Origin: CBDCKR01 sp964572045
GTDB lineage: Bacteria; Gemmatimonadota; Gemmatimonadetes; Longimicrobiales; Gaopeijiaceae
Assembly (NCBI GenBank): GCA_964572045.1
Contig: CAZNEI010000018.1
Span: forward strand, 1-42,943
Reading direction: 5' to 3'
DNA length: 42,943 nt
Shown piece after piece: positions 35,248 to 42,640 of the stretch. A program made the translations under genes and the position numbers. Each line of letters opens with the position of its first letter. The first letter of the stretch is position 1. Below the pieces are notes generated by a model. That model was given only the letters and a program-made list of their open reading frames with translations. It searched no databases and had not been told where the DNA came from.

Positions 35248-37353
35248 ATGACGAAGGCTTTTCGAGTGCCGAATCCCGCGATCCGGCCGACGATCCCGGC
35301 ATGGGTGGCCCTCGGCCTTCTGGCGGGCGGGGGCGCCGCCCTCTCCGCGCAGGAGCCGGCCGACAGCGTCATTCCTCTGGACTCGGTCGTCGTGACCGTC
35401 GTTCGGGGCCTCGACGGCCTGGGCCACACTCCCTTCGCCGTCTCCGTTCAGGGCGAGCGGAGCCTCCGGCTCGGCAACACGGGATTCTCCCTCGAGGAGG
35501 CGCTCCAGTCCTTGCCCGGCGTGCAGGTGCAGAACCGCTACAACTACACGGTGGGCGAGCGGATCTCGATACGCGGCCTGGGAGCCCGGGCACAGTTCGG
35601 CGTGCGCGGCCTCAAGGTGCTCGTGGACGGAATCCCGGCCACCCTGGCGGACGGTCAGTCGACCCTGGACCATCTGGACATCGGATCCCTCGGCAGGGCG
35701 GAGATCCTGCGCGGTCCCGCCTCGGCCCTCTACGGAAACGGGGGCGGGGGCGTTCTCAGCTTCGAGACAGCTCGGCCTCCGGAGGCTCCGTTCCGTGAGG
35801 AGGTCAAGGGCGTCTTCGGGAGCAACGGTCTCCAACGCCTCCAGAGCACGACCTCAGGCACGGCCGACGGGATCGGCTACCTCGTCAATGTGGCGCACCT
35901 CTCCTACGACGGCTTCCGGCCGCACCCCAACGATCCCGCCGATCTCTTCGGCGGGGCGAACAAGCTCAACGTGAACGCCCAGGTGACCTCCGACATCGCG
36001 GGAGGAGCCCTCCGCATCACGGGCAACTTCTTCGACCTGGACGGAGAAAACGCGGGGCAGCTCAACCAGGCCGATCTGGAGGCCGGCGCTCTCACCGCGC
36101 GGTCCTTCAACGTGAGACAGGGCGCCAGCAAGAAGGTGAACCAGGGGCAGCTCGGGGTCCTTTGGGCGGGTCCCGTCGGAAGCGTGAGGGGCGAGTTTTC
36201 GGCATGGGGTCTGGCGCGGAACATGGACAACCCGATACCCCCGAGAATCATTGACCTCGAGCGCACGGCGGTCGGAGGGCGTGCGGCCGTGACGACGCAG
36301 CGTCCCGGCGAGTCCGGCCGGATCACGTGGAGCGCGGGCATCGAACTGGACCTGCAGTCCGACAATCGCCTGAACTTCGAGAACGACGGCGGCGTCCGTG
36401 GCGCGTTGACCCTCGACCAGCTCGAGACCGTGATCGCGACAGGCCTCTTCGCTCAAGTCAGGGTGCCGCTCTCGGAGCAGCTCTGGACGATGGGGGGCCT
36501 CCGCTACGACCGGTTCCGCTTCGAAGCGGAAGATCACTTCGTCACGGCCCAGAGCCCCGACGAATCGGGCGTCAGGACGATGGACGCCCTGAGCCCGACC
36601 CTGGGCCTTCACCTGGCGGTCACCCCGGACTTCGCGCTCTACGGCAACGTGGCCACCTCGCTCGACACTCCGTCGACCACCGAGCTCGTAAACCGTCCCG
36701 ACGGAGGAGGAGGGTTCAATCCCGAGCTCGATCCCCAGCGGGGCGTGAGCGGCGAGGTCGGCGTGCGCGGCGAGGTCCGGGGTCGCGTGGCCTACGAGGC
36801 CAACGTCTTCGTGACCAACAGCAACGATGAGTTGGTGCCCTTCGAGGACGAGGCGCAGGAGGGCCGCGTCTTCTTCCGGAACAGCGGACGGTCGAAGTAC
36901 CAAGGCTTCGAGGCATCGTTGCGCGCCGTCCACCCGCAGGGGGTCTCGGCCCAGCTCGCCTACACCTTCGTGGACGCCACGTTCACGGAATACGCGGTGG
37001 ACGGCGAGGCCTTTGGCGGGAACGAGATTCCGGGGCTCGCCCGGCACCGTTTCGACGGCTTCGTGCGGGTGACGAGCGGGCCCTGGTTCGCGGAGCTCCG
37101 CGGCGACTACGTGGGGCGAGTGCCCGTGGACGACTCGAACAGCGAATACGCAGAGGCGTACTCCTTGTGGGACGTGCGCACGGGCCTGTCCGCCGCCAAC
37201 CTGGGCCGCCTCGACGTTTCGCCGTTTCTCGGGGTCGCCAATCTCTTCGACAAGACGTACGCGGCGGTCGTCGCCGTGAACGCCTTCGGACGTCGGTTTT
37301 ACGAGCCGGGGCCCGGCAGAGCCTTCTTCGTCGGAATCAGCACGGCGTTCTAG
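35248..37353 (+). CDS. TonB-dependent outer-membrane receptor
   Basis: This 701-residue protein is a ligand-gated outer-membrane barrel driven by TonB. The signal peptide ends at ALSAQ, near residue 35, followed by a TonB-box-like segment (DSVVVTVVRG). The plug domain shows FSLEEALQSLPGVQVQNRYN, ISIRGLGARAQFGVRGLKVL and RAEILRGPASALYGNGGGGV. The barrel runs to a C-terminal Phe (FVGISTAF), the Bam recognition signature. The late motif FLGVANLFDKTY is typical of siderophore or vitamin receptors, but the ligand cannot be read from sequence and no riboswitch or binding-protein gene helps. ATG 35248 has AGGAG 7 nt upstream. The small beta-rich protein downstream may share its transcript. Confidence 0.9.
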   Translation: MTKAFRVPNPAIRPTIPAWVALGLLAGGGAALSAQEPADSVIPLDSVVVTVVRGLDGLGHTPFAVSVQGERSLRLGNTGFSLEEALQSLPGVQVQNRYNYTVGERISIRGLGARAQFGVRGLKVLVDGIPATLADGQSTLDHLDIGSLGRAEILRGPASALYGNGGGGVLSFETARPPEAPFREEVKGVFGSNGLQRLQSTTSGTADGIGYLVNVAHLSYDGFRPHPNDPADLFGGANKLNVNAQVTSDIAGGALRITGNFFDLDGENAGQLNQADLEAGALTARSFNVRQGASKKVNQGQLGVLWAGPVGSVRGEFSAWGLARNMDNPIPPRIIDLERTAVGGRAAVTTQRPGESGRITWSAGIELDLQSDNRLNFENDGGVRGALTLDQLETVIATGLFAQVRVPLSEQLWTMGGLRYDRFRFEAEDHFVTAQSPDESGVRTMDALSPTLGLHLAVTPDFALYGNVATSLDTPSTTELVNRPDGGGGFNPELDPQRGVSGEVGVRGEVRGRVAYEANVFVTNSNDELVPFEDEAQEGRVFFRNSGRSKYQGFEASLRAVHPQGVSAQLAYTFVDATFTEYAVDGEAFGGNEIPGLARHRFDGFVRVTSGPWFAELRGDYVGRVPVDDSNSEYAEAYSLWDVRTGLSAANLGRLDVSPFLGVANLFDKTYAAVVAVNAFGRRFYEPGPGRAFFVGISTAF

Positions 37354-37438
37354 CATCCGCTCTCCGGCACGCCCTCCGCATCCCCTGCCGCATCGCGCGG
37401 CAGGACTCTGGTCCTGGAGAGGTCCCAAGGCCCTTCTC

Positions 37439-37930
37439 GTGCTTGCCGCCCTCTGGCTCGGGGCTCTCGCCCCCGCGCCTCTCGCCGCACAGGCTTCATC
37501 CGGCACCGACGACATGGAGTTCGGCATCGGCGTCACGGTCGGAGGCATCGGGCTCTTGGGTCTCGGCTTCGAGTTTCGCTGGGGTGACCGAAGTCTGGAC
37601 GCACAAGTGGCCACGTTCAGCTTCAGGGACGTCAGCCTCGCCGTATCGGGGAAGCAGTACTTCGGGGGAGGCGATCTCCAGCCCTTCCTCGGCCTCGGCC
37701 TCTGGAACGTCACGGCCTTCCGGGAGGACCCCGCTCGGAGAACGGGGACGGCCCTGCTGGCTCGAATCCCGCTGGGCGTCGACTGGAGCCCGGCGAGCGA
37801 CCACTCGCTCGGTGCAAGCCTCGCGCTCAACGAAGCGCTCTGGATTCACCGCGCCGATCCCGAAGACGACACACCCATCAGCCGCCGGCCCCTGCCCCTG
37901 CCGGGGTTCTACTACAGAGCAAGGCCGTAG
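37439..37930 (+). CDS. Small exported beta-rich protein of unknown function
   Basis: This protein has about 163 residues. It begins with a signal-peptide-like stretch (VLAALWLGALAPAPLAAQ) followed by alternating hydrophobic/polar strands with many glycines (GIGVTVGGIGLLGLGFEFRW, KQYFGGGDLQPFLGLGLW), suggesting an eight-strand outer-membrane barrel. It ends in FYYRARP rather than a terminal aromatic. GTG 37439 is the only standard start that keeps the signal sequence, with AAGG 8 nt upstream, but the frame is open back to 37352 and reads basic residues (WRGPKALL) just before the hydrophobic core. The true start may therefore be an upstream non-standard codon such as CTG 37385. I recognise no family; the position after a TonB receptor is the only hint. 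Confidence 0.55.
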   Translation: MLAALWLGALAPAPLAAQASSGTDDMEFGIGVTVGGIGLLGLGFEFRWGDRSLDAQVATFSFRDVSLAVSGKQYFGGGDLQPFLGLGLWNVTAFREDPARRTGTALLARIPLGVDWSPASDHSLGASLALNEALWIHRADPEDDTPISRRPLPLPGFYYRARP

Positions 37931-38327
37931 CGCGCCCAACGCGGGGCGGAAGACTCCGGAGGCGGAGTCTCGGAGAGCATGATCTCCTCGGTTCGCATCC
38001 TGCAGAGGCCGTTGGATATATGGGAATCGGTAGTCGGATGCCCGATGGAGTGAACACCCCCTCCCGGCGCCATCGCGAGGCGACGACGACGCAGACCGCC
38101 CGCACAGCTCCGAGGCTCGAGGTCGAGCGCCGCGCTCGGCGTCGGCAAGAGCCACCCACCTGGCCATCGCCACGCCCGAGAGCGGCTAAACTACGGCACC
38201 CGACCGACCTGATCGACTCCCCGAGGAAGCCGAGAAGGACGCGCTGGCGCGAGGCGTGTCTGTCACGGGAGAGCCCTTGGGGGCCATTGGCAAGCCATGG
38301 CCCGGCCACTTCCCCGTCGCTCATGCC
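37931..38327. other. Intergenic region marking the edge of the decaying island
   Basis: About 400 bp with no supported gene. It begins with the stem-loop at 37951-37970. The rest has lower coding signal than the DNA on its left and shows no repeat or tRNA that could be an attachment site. It separates ordinary chromosomal genes from the accessory stretch. Confidence 0.4.
37951..37970. terminator. Stem-loop after the small exported-protein gene
   Basis: A perfect 8-bp stem, AGACTCCG with CGGAGTCT, closes a GAGG loop 20 nt after the stop at 37930. There is no T-run, so it is a candidate intrinsic or 3'-stabilising hairpin. Confidence 0.45.
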
Positions 38328-39779
38328 TTAGCCGCGTCCGCCAAGCCCGTCCGCCGCATCCGCCAGCGGCTCGGCTCCTCGAGCCACCTGCGGCTTCTCC
38401 GCCACCCACGGTCTCGCCGCCTCGAACGCGGCTCCCGCGCGGAGGATGTCGACTTCACGAAACGAGTTGGAGACCAACTGCAATCCCACGGGCAGGCCGT
38501 CTCCGGTAAAGCCGGCGGGCAGCGACGCGCTGGGCTGGCCGGTCAGATTGAACGGGTAGGGATAGCTGACCCAGGAAATGGCGTTCTCTTCCGGCATCTG
38601 CGGCGGTACGTCAAGTCCGACATCGAAAGCTGGCACGGGCAGGGCCGGGGAGACCAGAAGATCGTACGCCTCCATGAAACGGCGCATGTCCTCGCGGAAC
38701 TGATACCGGCTGAAGACTTGGGTCCAATACTGCCCGATCGTCTGGTCGAGACCGCTGGCCAGGTCGTCGGGCAGAGCCGGATCCAAAAGCTCAGGCCGTT
38801 CGTTCAGCACAGAACTCAACCGCGTGCCAGTCCCGGCATAGAACTCGGACATCCACATGTCGATGGGGTCCGCCATGACCTCCTCGACGAGCTCGACATC
38901 GCAACCGAGGTCGTCCAGCGTCATGACCGCCCGCTCACAGATCTCGGCGACCTCGCGCGTGGGCCTGGCGTACCCGAGCGTCGGGCTCCATGCAACTCTC
39001 ATCCCCTTGACCGGCTGGTCGCAGGCGCCCAGGAAATCCGGCACCGGTCCGGCAACGGAGAAGGGATCGCGGCGGTCAAAGCCCGCAAGGGCGGCCAAAA
39101 GCAACGCGGCATCGCGGACTGTACGTGCCATGGGCCCCACATGGGAGAGGGTCGGGGCGCCCGATGCGGGAAAGACCGGCACACGGGCAAACTGTGGCTT
39201 GAGGCCGAACAGCCCGGTCAACGACGCGGGGATCCGCACCGAGCCGCCGCCATCCGTGCCGAGCGCAAGTGGGGTGACGCCAGCGGCAACGCTGGCCGCC
39301 GCTCCGGCGCTCGACCCTCCGGGCGTCTTCGACAGGTTCCAGGGATTGCGGGTAATCCCGGTCAGCGGACTGTCGCCAACCGCCTTGCACCCGAACTCGG
39401 GGGTTGTTGTCTTGCCGACGATGACCCCCCCCTCCGCACGAACACGCTCGACCGACGGCGCATCGACCGCAGCGATGTTGTCGGCCGCGGATTTCGACCC
39501 GAACGTGCATCGGATGCCGTTCATGGCGATCAGGTCCTTGATCGAGAGCGGCAAACCATGGAGCAGGCCGGGCGGATCGCCATCCATTACCGCTTTTTCA
39601 GCCGCTCGCGCAGCGGAGCGAGCAATATCCTCGGTGACCGTGACGAAACAGTTCAGCCTGGGCTCGACCTCTTCCAGCCGCGCGAGGCTCTGGTCAAGCA
39701 ACTCGACCGGAGAGATCTCCCCTGCCAGGATAAGCTCCCTCAACTCGACCGCACCCATATAGAGCAGATCTGTGGCCAT
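38328..39779 (-). CDS. Amidase (amidase-signature family)
   Basis: This 483-residue hydrolase has the Ser-cisSer-Lys triad: Lys81 in LPLSIKDLIA, the cis-Ser (Ser157) in KTPGGSSAGAAASVAAG and the nucleophile Ser180 in LALGTDGGGSVRIPAS. Family members cleave amides and include GatA, 6-aminohexanoate-cyclic-dimer hydrolases and fatty acid amide hydrolases. No GatB or GatC is nearby and the C-terminal half differs from GatA, so a catabolic amidase is more likely. No signal peptide is seen. ATG 39779 begins MATDLLYMGAVELRELILAG, a normal family N-terminus. It lies beside an integrase relic, and its codon use is less GC-rich than the genes at 12-37 kb, consistent with transfer. The substrate is unknown. 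Confidence 0.85.
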   Translation of the reverse strand: MATDLLYMGAVELRELILAGEISPVELLDQSLARLEEVEPRLNCFVTVTEDIARSAARAAEKAVMDGDPPGLLHGLPLSIKDLIAMNGIRCTFGSKSAADNIAAVDAPSVERVRAEGGVIVGKTTTPEFGCKAVGDSPLTGITRNPWNLSKTPGGSSAGAAASVAAGVTPLALGTDGGGSVRIPASLTGLFGLKPQFARVPVFPASGAPTLSHVGPMARTVRDAALLLAALAGFDRRDPFSVAGPVPDFLGACDQPVKGMRVAWSPTLGYARPTREVAEICERAVMTLDDLGCDVELVEEVMADPIDMWMSEFYAGTGTRLSSVLNERPELLDPALPDDLASGLDQTIGQYWTQVFSRYQFREDMRRFMEAYDLLVSPALPVPAFDVGLDVPPQMPEENAISWVSYPYPFNLTGQPSASLPAGFTGDGLPVGLQLVSNSFREVDILRAGAAFEAARPWVAEKPQVARGAEPLADAADGLGGRG

Positions 39780-40276
39780 CGCTTTCCCCTGGCGTCAGGT
39801 CCCGGAGTCGGCGGCAAGCGGAGAGCGCGACGCACCGCCGGAAGATCGCCGCCAACCCAAGATCGCCTGTCCCGTCCGCACTTCAAGGATGCCCGGGCCT
39901 GGACCATCGACCAGCCCGTCCGAAGATGGTATAGGCTCCCAGTCCGACGTGACGGGATGGCCGTGGGACCCGCAGTCTTTGGCTCCATGTCTTGGACAGC
40001 CGTCCGATCGTGGTCGGCTTCACGAGCAGTGACAGCCCGAAGCCGCCCCGGCCGTCTCCGTACCGGCCGGGCCGCTTCACGGTCTTCAGGGATGCGTCGC
40101 TGAGCTTTTTGGGTGTTGTCGGTACTACAACAGTCGGGACCGCATCGTGGCCGTCTCCACGAGGACTCGGGAGGGACAGCGGCGGGGGGTCTCCTACCCC
40201 GGCCTGCCGAGAACTGCAGTGCCTTCGCGAACAACGCTCTGCTCACCACCGAGCGCGACGCGGGAGAGGCGGGCGG
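39780..40276. other. Stretch holding an integrase relic
   Basis: No intact gene is present. The recognisable content is the integrase N-terminal relic (listed separately) at 39883-40131. From 40132 to 40276 the plus strand reads FANNALLTTERDAGEAGG in one frame up to the next relic's ATG; this might be the end of another lost mobilization gene, but I cannot name it. Confidence 0.35.
39883..40131 (-). pseudogene. N-terminal relic of a tyrosine-type integrase
   Basis: The minus-strand frame reads PKKLSDASLKTVKRPGRY, then GDGRGGFGLSLLVKPT, then RLSKTWSQRLRV and HVGLGAYT, and stops at 39883. This is the arm-type DNA-binding domain found at the start of P4/phage-like tyrosine integrases, where PGRYGDGRG..LSLLVKPT...KTW.QR and .GLG.Y are conserved. 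There is no in-frame ATG before it, the text degenerates after GLGAY, and the core and catalytic domains (R...HxxR...Y) are missing. It therefore marks an old integration event next to the amidase. No tRNA or flanking direct repeat was recognised. Confidence 0.65.
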
Positions 40277-40529
40277 ATGCGCGAGTTGCTTCTCAAGGCG
40301 TGGATGCGGCCGCTGGTGGTTGGCCCAAGCCTCTGGCTCGGCGCCTGCGACGGCAGTGGGGCGACGATGCGCTGGTTGTCGAGGAGCATCCAGGACCGGA
40401 CCAAGACCCCGTCACAACTCAACTTCGAGATCGAGGACGACCGGTTGGTGGTGGTGCCGATGGGCTCGCTGGCGCATCCGCCCTGCACTTCGCGCGATCG
40501 GTCCTGGCATGAGGCTGTCGAGAGAGTGA
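40277..40529 (+). pseudogene. Frameshifted small membrane protein of a mobilization-type module
   Basis: From ATG 40277 the frame reads MRELLLKAWMRPLVVGPSLW, a basic N-terminus with one membrane segment, and then NFEIEDDRLVVVPMGSLAHP. A +1-frame continuation restores MRLSRE and a stop at 40527-40529, so a frameshift lies between about 40480 and 40509. The pattern (short TM protein ending in a E(D)xRxVVxPxGS...HPP...LSRE tail) resembles a small gene that, as I recall, sits next to relaxase genes on proteobacterial mobilizable plasmids. The gene looks dead. The mobilization link is from memory and is uncertain. Confidence 0.4.
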
Positions 40530-40745
40530 GGGGGGGCGCTCGAACGGCGGCGGCACGCCAGTGAGGCGCTTGATCGCGGACTACGGGAGGCTCGCCGCGA
40601 CATTGACCGAGCGCTGGAAGTGATCCGCGAGCGGGAACGAGAGCGGGATCTTGGGCCAAGCCGATGCGGGTTCCGGATCAGGGCGAGGCCATCGAGATCC
40701 ACGTGGGTGCGCGACCAGCCGAATCAGGCGCGGCACGTCATGTGA
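40526..40745 (+). pseudogene. Frameshifted Arg-rich coiled-coil protein of a mobilization-type module
   Basis: GTG 40526 overlaps the stop of the previous relic in a GTGA arrangement. A run of seven G (40530-40536) follows; reading across it with a one-base shift gives ALERRRHASEALDRGLREAR and RDIDRALEVIRERERERD, a charged helical protein that ends at 40743-40745. Without the shift the frame stops after a dozen codons. Either a homopolymer mutation or an assembly error at G7 breaks it. The partner relationship with the upstream relic suggests the end of a plasmid mobilization operon. Confidence 0.4.
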
Positions 40746-40797
40746 ACGGTAGGGGCGACGCGTTGTCAACTGACGGGCGACAGCCCTAGATTCTCCC

Positions 40798-41104
40798 ATG
40801 ATCGCATCGTTTCGTCACCGTGGCCTGAAACAACCCGGCACCGATCAGGATCCCGCCGAAGGGGCTCTACGAGGGCCGGACGGCGCGTCGGGTCGCGCCG
40901 GAGCACGTGGCGAAGCTACGGGACATCCTGGCAGCGCTCGACTTGAGCCGGGGGCGGAGGGCATGGACCTTCCGGGCTTCCGGCTGCACGCGCTCAAGGG
41001 GCGGCGGAAGGGCCACTATGCGGTGTCGGTGTCCGGCAACTGGCCGGTTACGTTCCGGTCCGAGGACGGCGCGGCGGCCGATGTGGACTATGGACTATCA
41101 CTGA
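40798..41104 (+). pseudogene. HigB/RelE-type toxin relic with three indels
   Basis: The toxin text survives in pieces: MIASFRHRGLK in frame with ATG 40798, GLYEGRTARRVAPEHVAKLR in the next frame, and MDLPGFRLHALKGRRKGHYA with NWPVTFRSEDGAAADVDY back in the first frame. This is the HigB (RelE-superfamily mRNA interferase) pattern. A 31-nt insertion (40831-40861), a one-base loss near 40950 and a two-base loss near 41093 explain the breaks. The last one destroys the usual DYVDYH-stop ending, so the frame now runs on into higA. The toxin should be inactive. Confidence 0.7.
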
Positions 41105-41118
41105 GAGAAGCGAAGATC

Positions 41119-41406
41119 ATGGTCATGCATGACCCACCGCATCCGGGCGGCATCGTGAGGCGGCAGTGCCTCGAACCGTTGGGGCTGACCGTGACGCGGG
41201 CGGCCGAGGGGCTGGGCATCAGTCGGCAGGCGCTATCGGAGTTGTTGAACGGGCACACCGGGGTCTCGGTCGAGATGGCGATTCGGCTGTCGAAGGCCTT
41301 CGGCTCGACGCCGGAGGTCTGGCTCGGGATGCAGATGGCGTATGATCTTTGGCAGGCCCGAGGCCGCGCCCGGGAGATCGCCGTCGAGCGCTTCGTGGTG
41401 GCGTGA
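41119..41406 (+). CDS. higA: HigA-type antitoxin
   Basis: This 95-residue XRE-family antitoxin is intact. It reads MVMHDPPHPGGIVRRQCLEP, then LTVTRAAEGLGISRQALSEL (helix-turn-helix), LLNGHTGVSVEMAIRLSKAF and EVWLGMQMAYDLWQARGRAR, all matching VapI/HigA proteins in order and length. Normally it would bind HigB and repress its own operon. ATG 41119 is the family start; because the toxin stop is lost, the upstream frame is also open into it and could give a 202-residue fusion. With the toxin broken, HigA is an orphan antitoxin here, perhaps guarding against other HigB copies. Confidence 0.85.
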   Translation: MVMHDPPHPGGIVRRQCLEPLGLTVTRAAEGLGISRQALSELLNGHTGVSVEMAIRLSKAFGSTPEVWLGMQMAYDLWQARGRAREIAVERFVVA

Positions 41407-41510
41407 CGCGACGTTGCCGGCGTCCCGCTCATCCAAGAGGACGTCGGGGAATCGCCGGACCGCTTGCCTTGAACCGCATCACAGCGCCCGGCAGGGTGTG
41501 GGCATCGCGG

Positions 41511-41791
41511 CTACGCTCCTACGGCGAGCATGGCGCGGAGACGTTCATAGCTACCCTGCATTCGCATCCAGTGGTCGGCCAGTCCCCAGGCAAGGACAGT
41601 CATGCGAGCCACATGTTCGTCGACTGGCGCCACTTGCCGTTGAGCAGTCTCGAAGCGCGCCTCGCCCGCAACCCAGCTGGGCAGACACCTCAGCTGCGCA
41701 CGTTCATCCGAGCTGGTCCATACTCTCGTGGAGAAGTTCGCCCAAGTGCGAGGGATTCGGCATGCAACGACGCGGCGCCCATTCTGGTCAT
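41511..41791 (-). pseudogene. Degenerate second HigA-type antitoxin
   Basis: Joining minus-strand frames gives MTRMG, then MPNPSHLGELLHESMDQLG, then AAEVSAQLGCGRGALR, then RLLNGKWRQSTNMWLA, then LAWGLADHWMRMQGSYERLR. This is the full order of the HigA subtype that begins with PxHPGELLxESM, has LGxxRxxLSRLLNG and ends WGTADHWMRMQxSYE. At least four frame changes and a premature stop separate the blocks, so it cannot work. It is a different subtype from the intact higA next to it and lies on the opposite strand, so it comes from a second module. Confidence 0.6.
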
Positions 41792-41906
41792 GTCCTTCCC
41801 TCCATCGCCTTCCGACGTCAGGTCGATCTACAAGGTCCCCGCGAGCTGCGGATGACGGAGGAAGAAGCATCAAACCTGCAGGAAGCCCCGGCTCGACCAT
41901 CAGGGC

Positions 41907-41921
41907 TATAATAGCTATTAT
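41907..41921 (+). promoter_or_regulatory. Palindromic operator over the -10 box of the Phd/PIN pair
   Basis: TATAAT (41907-41912) is a perfect -10 hexamer. It overlaps a perfect 14-bp palindrome, ATAATAGCTATTAT (41908-41921), seven bases before the antitoxin ATG. Type II antitoxins of the Phd family bind such palindromes and repress their own promoters, so this is the likely autoregulatory operator. No clear -35 element and no Shine-Dalgarno sequence are seen; the leader would be about 9 nt. Confidence 0.65.
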
Positions 41922-41927
41922 GTCCAC

Positions 41928-42179
41928 ATGAGAGAGATCACCGCCAAAGAAGCCAAGAACCGGTTCGGCCAGCTGCTTCGGTCCGCCCAGCAGGGGCCCG
42001 TGCGCGTCACCCGGAACGGCACGCCGGTGGGCGTGATGCTGTCGGTGGAGCAGTTCGAACGACTGCGCGGAACTGCCTGGGACCGGTTGGCGGCCGCGAT
42101 GGACGCCATGAGCCGGGAGGCAGCCGCCAACGGCCTGACGCCAGCGGCGTTGGAGTCCCTGATCTCTGATGAAAGCTGA
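41928..42179 (+). CDS. Phd/YefM-family antitoxin
   Basis: This 83-residue protein has the Phd/YefM N-terminal fold: MREITAKEAKNRFGQLLRSA, then VRVTRNGTPVGVMLSVEQFE. The N-terminal part dimerises and binds DNA, and the C-terminal part (about residues 50-83) would wrap the toxin. ATG 41928 lies just after a palindromic operator. Its end overlaps the PIN-domain gene by 11 nt, a standard coupled antitoxin-toxin arrangement. The pairing of a Phd-type antitoxin with a PIN toxin is common. It looks intact, unlike the modules to its left. Confidence 0.88.
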   Translation: MREITAKEAKNRFGQLLRSAQQGPVRVTRNGTPVGVMLSVEQFERLRGTAWDRLAAAMDAMSREAAANGLTPAALESLISDES

Positions 42180-42615
42180 CAGAGTCGTACTCGACACCAA
42201 CGTTCTGATCAGCGCCGCCCTCACCCGGACCGGGCCACCCCGCAGGGTGGTCGACCTGGTCAGAGAGGACAACGGGGTCCTCCTCCTCAGCGACGAGACG
42301 CTCGCCGAGCTTCGCCATCGGATCCTCGACTCGAGGTTCGACCGCTACGTGGGGAGGGAATCCCGGGCAGCCTTCGTCGCGCTGCTGGCCGCGGTTGCGG
42401 AATGGGTGCCGATCGCCGGTGCCAAGCTCGGCTGCCGCGACCCCACCGACGACAAGATCCTAGAAACGGCCCTCATGGGTCGCGCCGACCATCTGGTGAC
42501 GGGAGACGGCGATCTGCTCGCCATGTCGCCGTTCCATGGGATACCGATCATCACGCCGACCCGCTTTCTGGCGCTCCACGGGCAAACAAGTGTGACCGCA
42601 ACCGACCCTTCCTGA
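42169..42615 (+). CDS. PIN-domain toxin (VapC-like ribonuclease)
   Basis: This 148-residue protein is a PIN-family toxin component of the type II class, a Mg2+-dependent RNase kept in check by its antitoxin. The acidic active-site residues are visible in VVLDTNVLISA (first Asp), SDETLAELRHR (Glu), CRDPTDDKILETAL (Asp pair) and LVTGDGDLLAM (late Asp). This wording matches the 'putative toxin, PIN family' group rather than classical VapC. ATG 42169 overlaps the antitoxin by 11 nt. The frame is complete and uninterrupted, ending ATDPS at 42615. Its RNA target cannot be predicted. Confidence 0.88.
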   Translation: MKADRVVLDTNVLISAALTRTGPPRRVVDLVREDNGVLLLSDETLAELRHRILDSRFDRYVGRESRAAFVALLAAVAEWVPIAGAKLGCRDPTDDKILETALMGRADHLVTGDGDLLAMSPFHGIPIITPTRFLALHGQTSVTATDPS

Positions 42616-42640
42616 GCGCAATACTGTCACCTGTTCCTGA

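Larger units (their letters stand above)
41407..41927. other. Stretch with a degenerate HigA relic
   Basis: Several long open frames cross this stretch on both strands but none reads as a protein. The recognisable content is a minus-strand HigA relic (listed separately) and, at 41907-41921, the promoter/operator of the next gene pair. The minus-strand text just upstream of the relic could be the lost end of its toxin gene, but it is too short to name. Confidence 0.4.

Noticed and set aside
41342..41911. Plus-strand open frame overlapping the end of higA
   Set aside because: It lies opposite the HigA relic and reads as low-information sequence with no domain.
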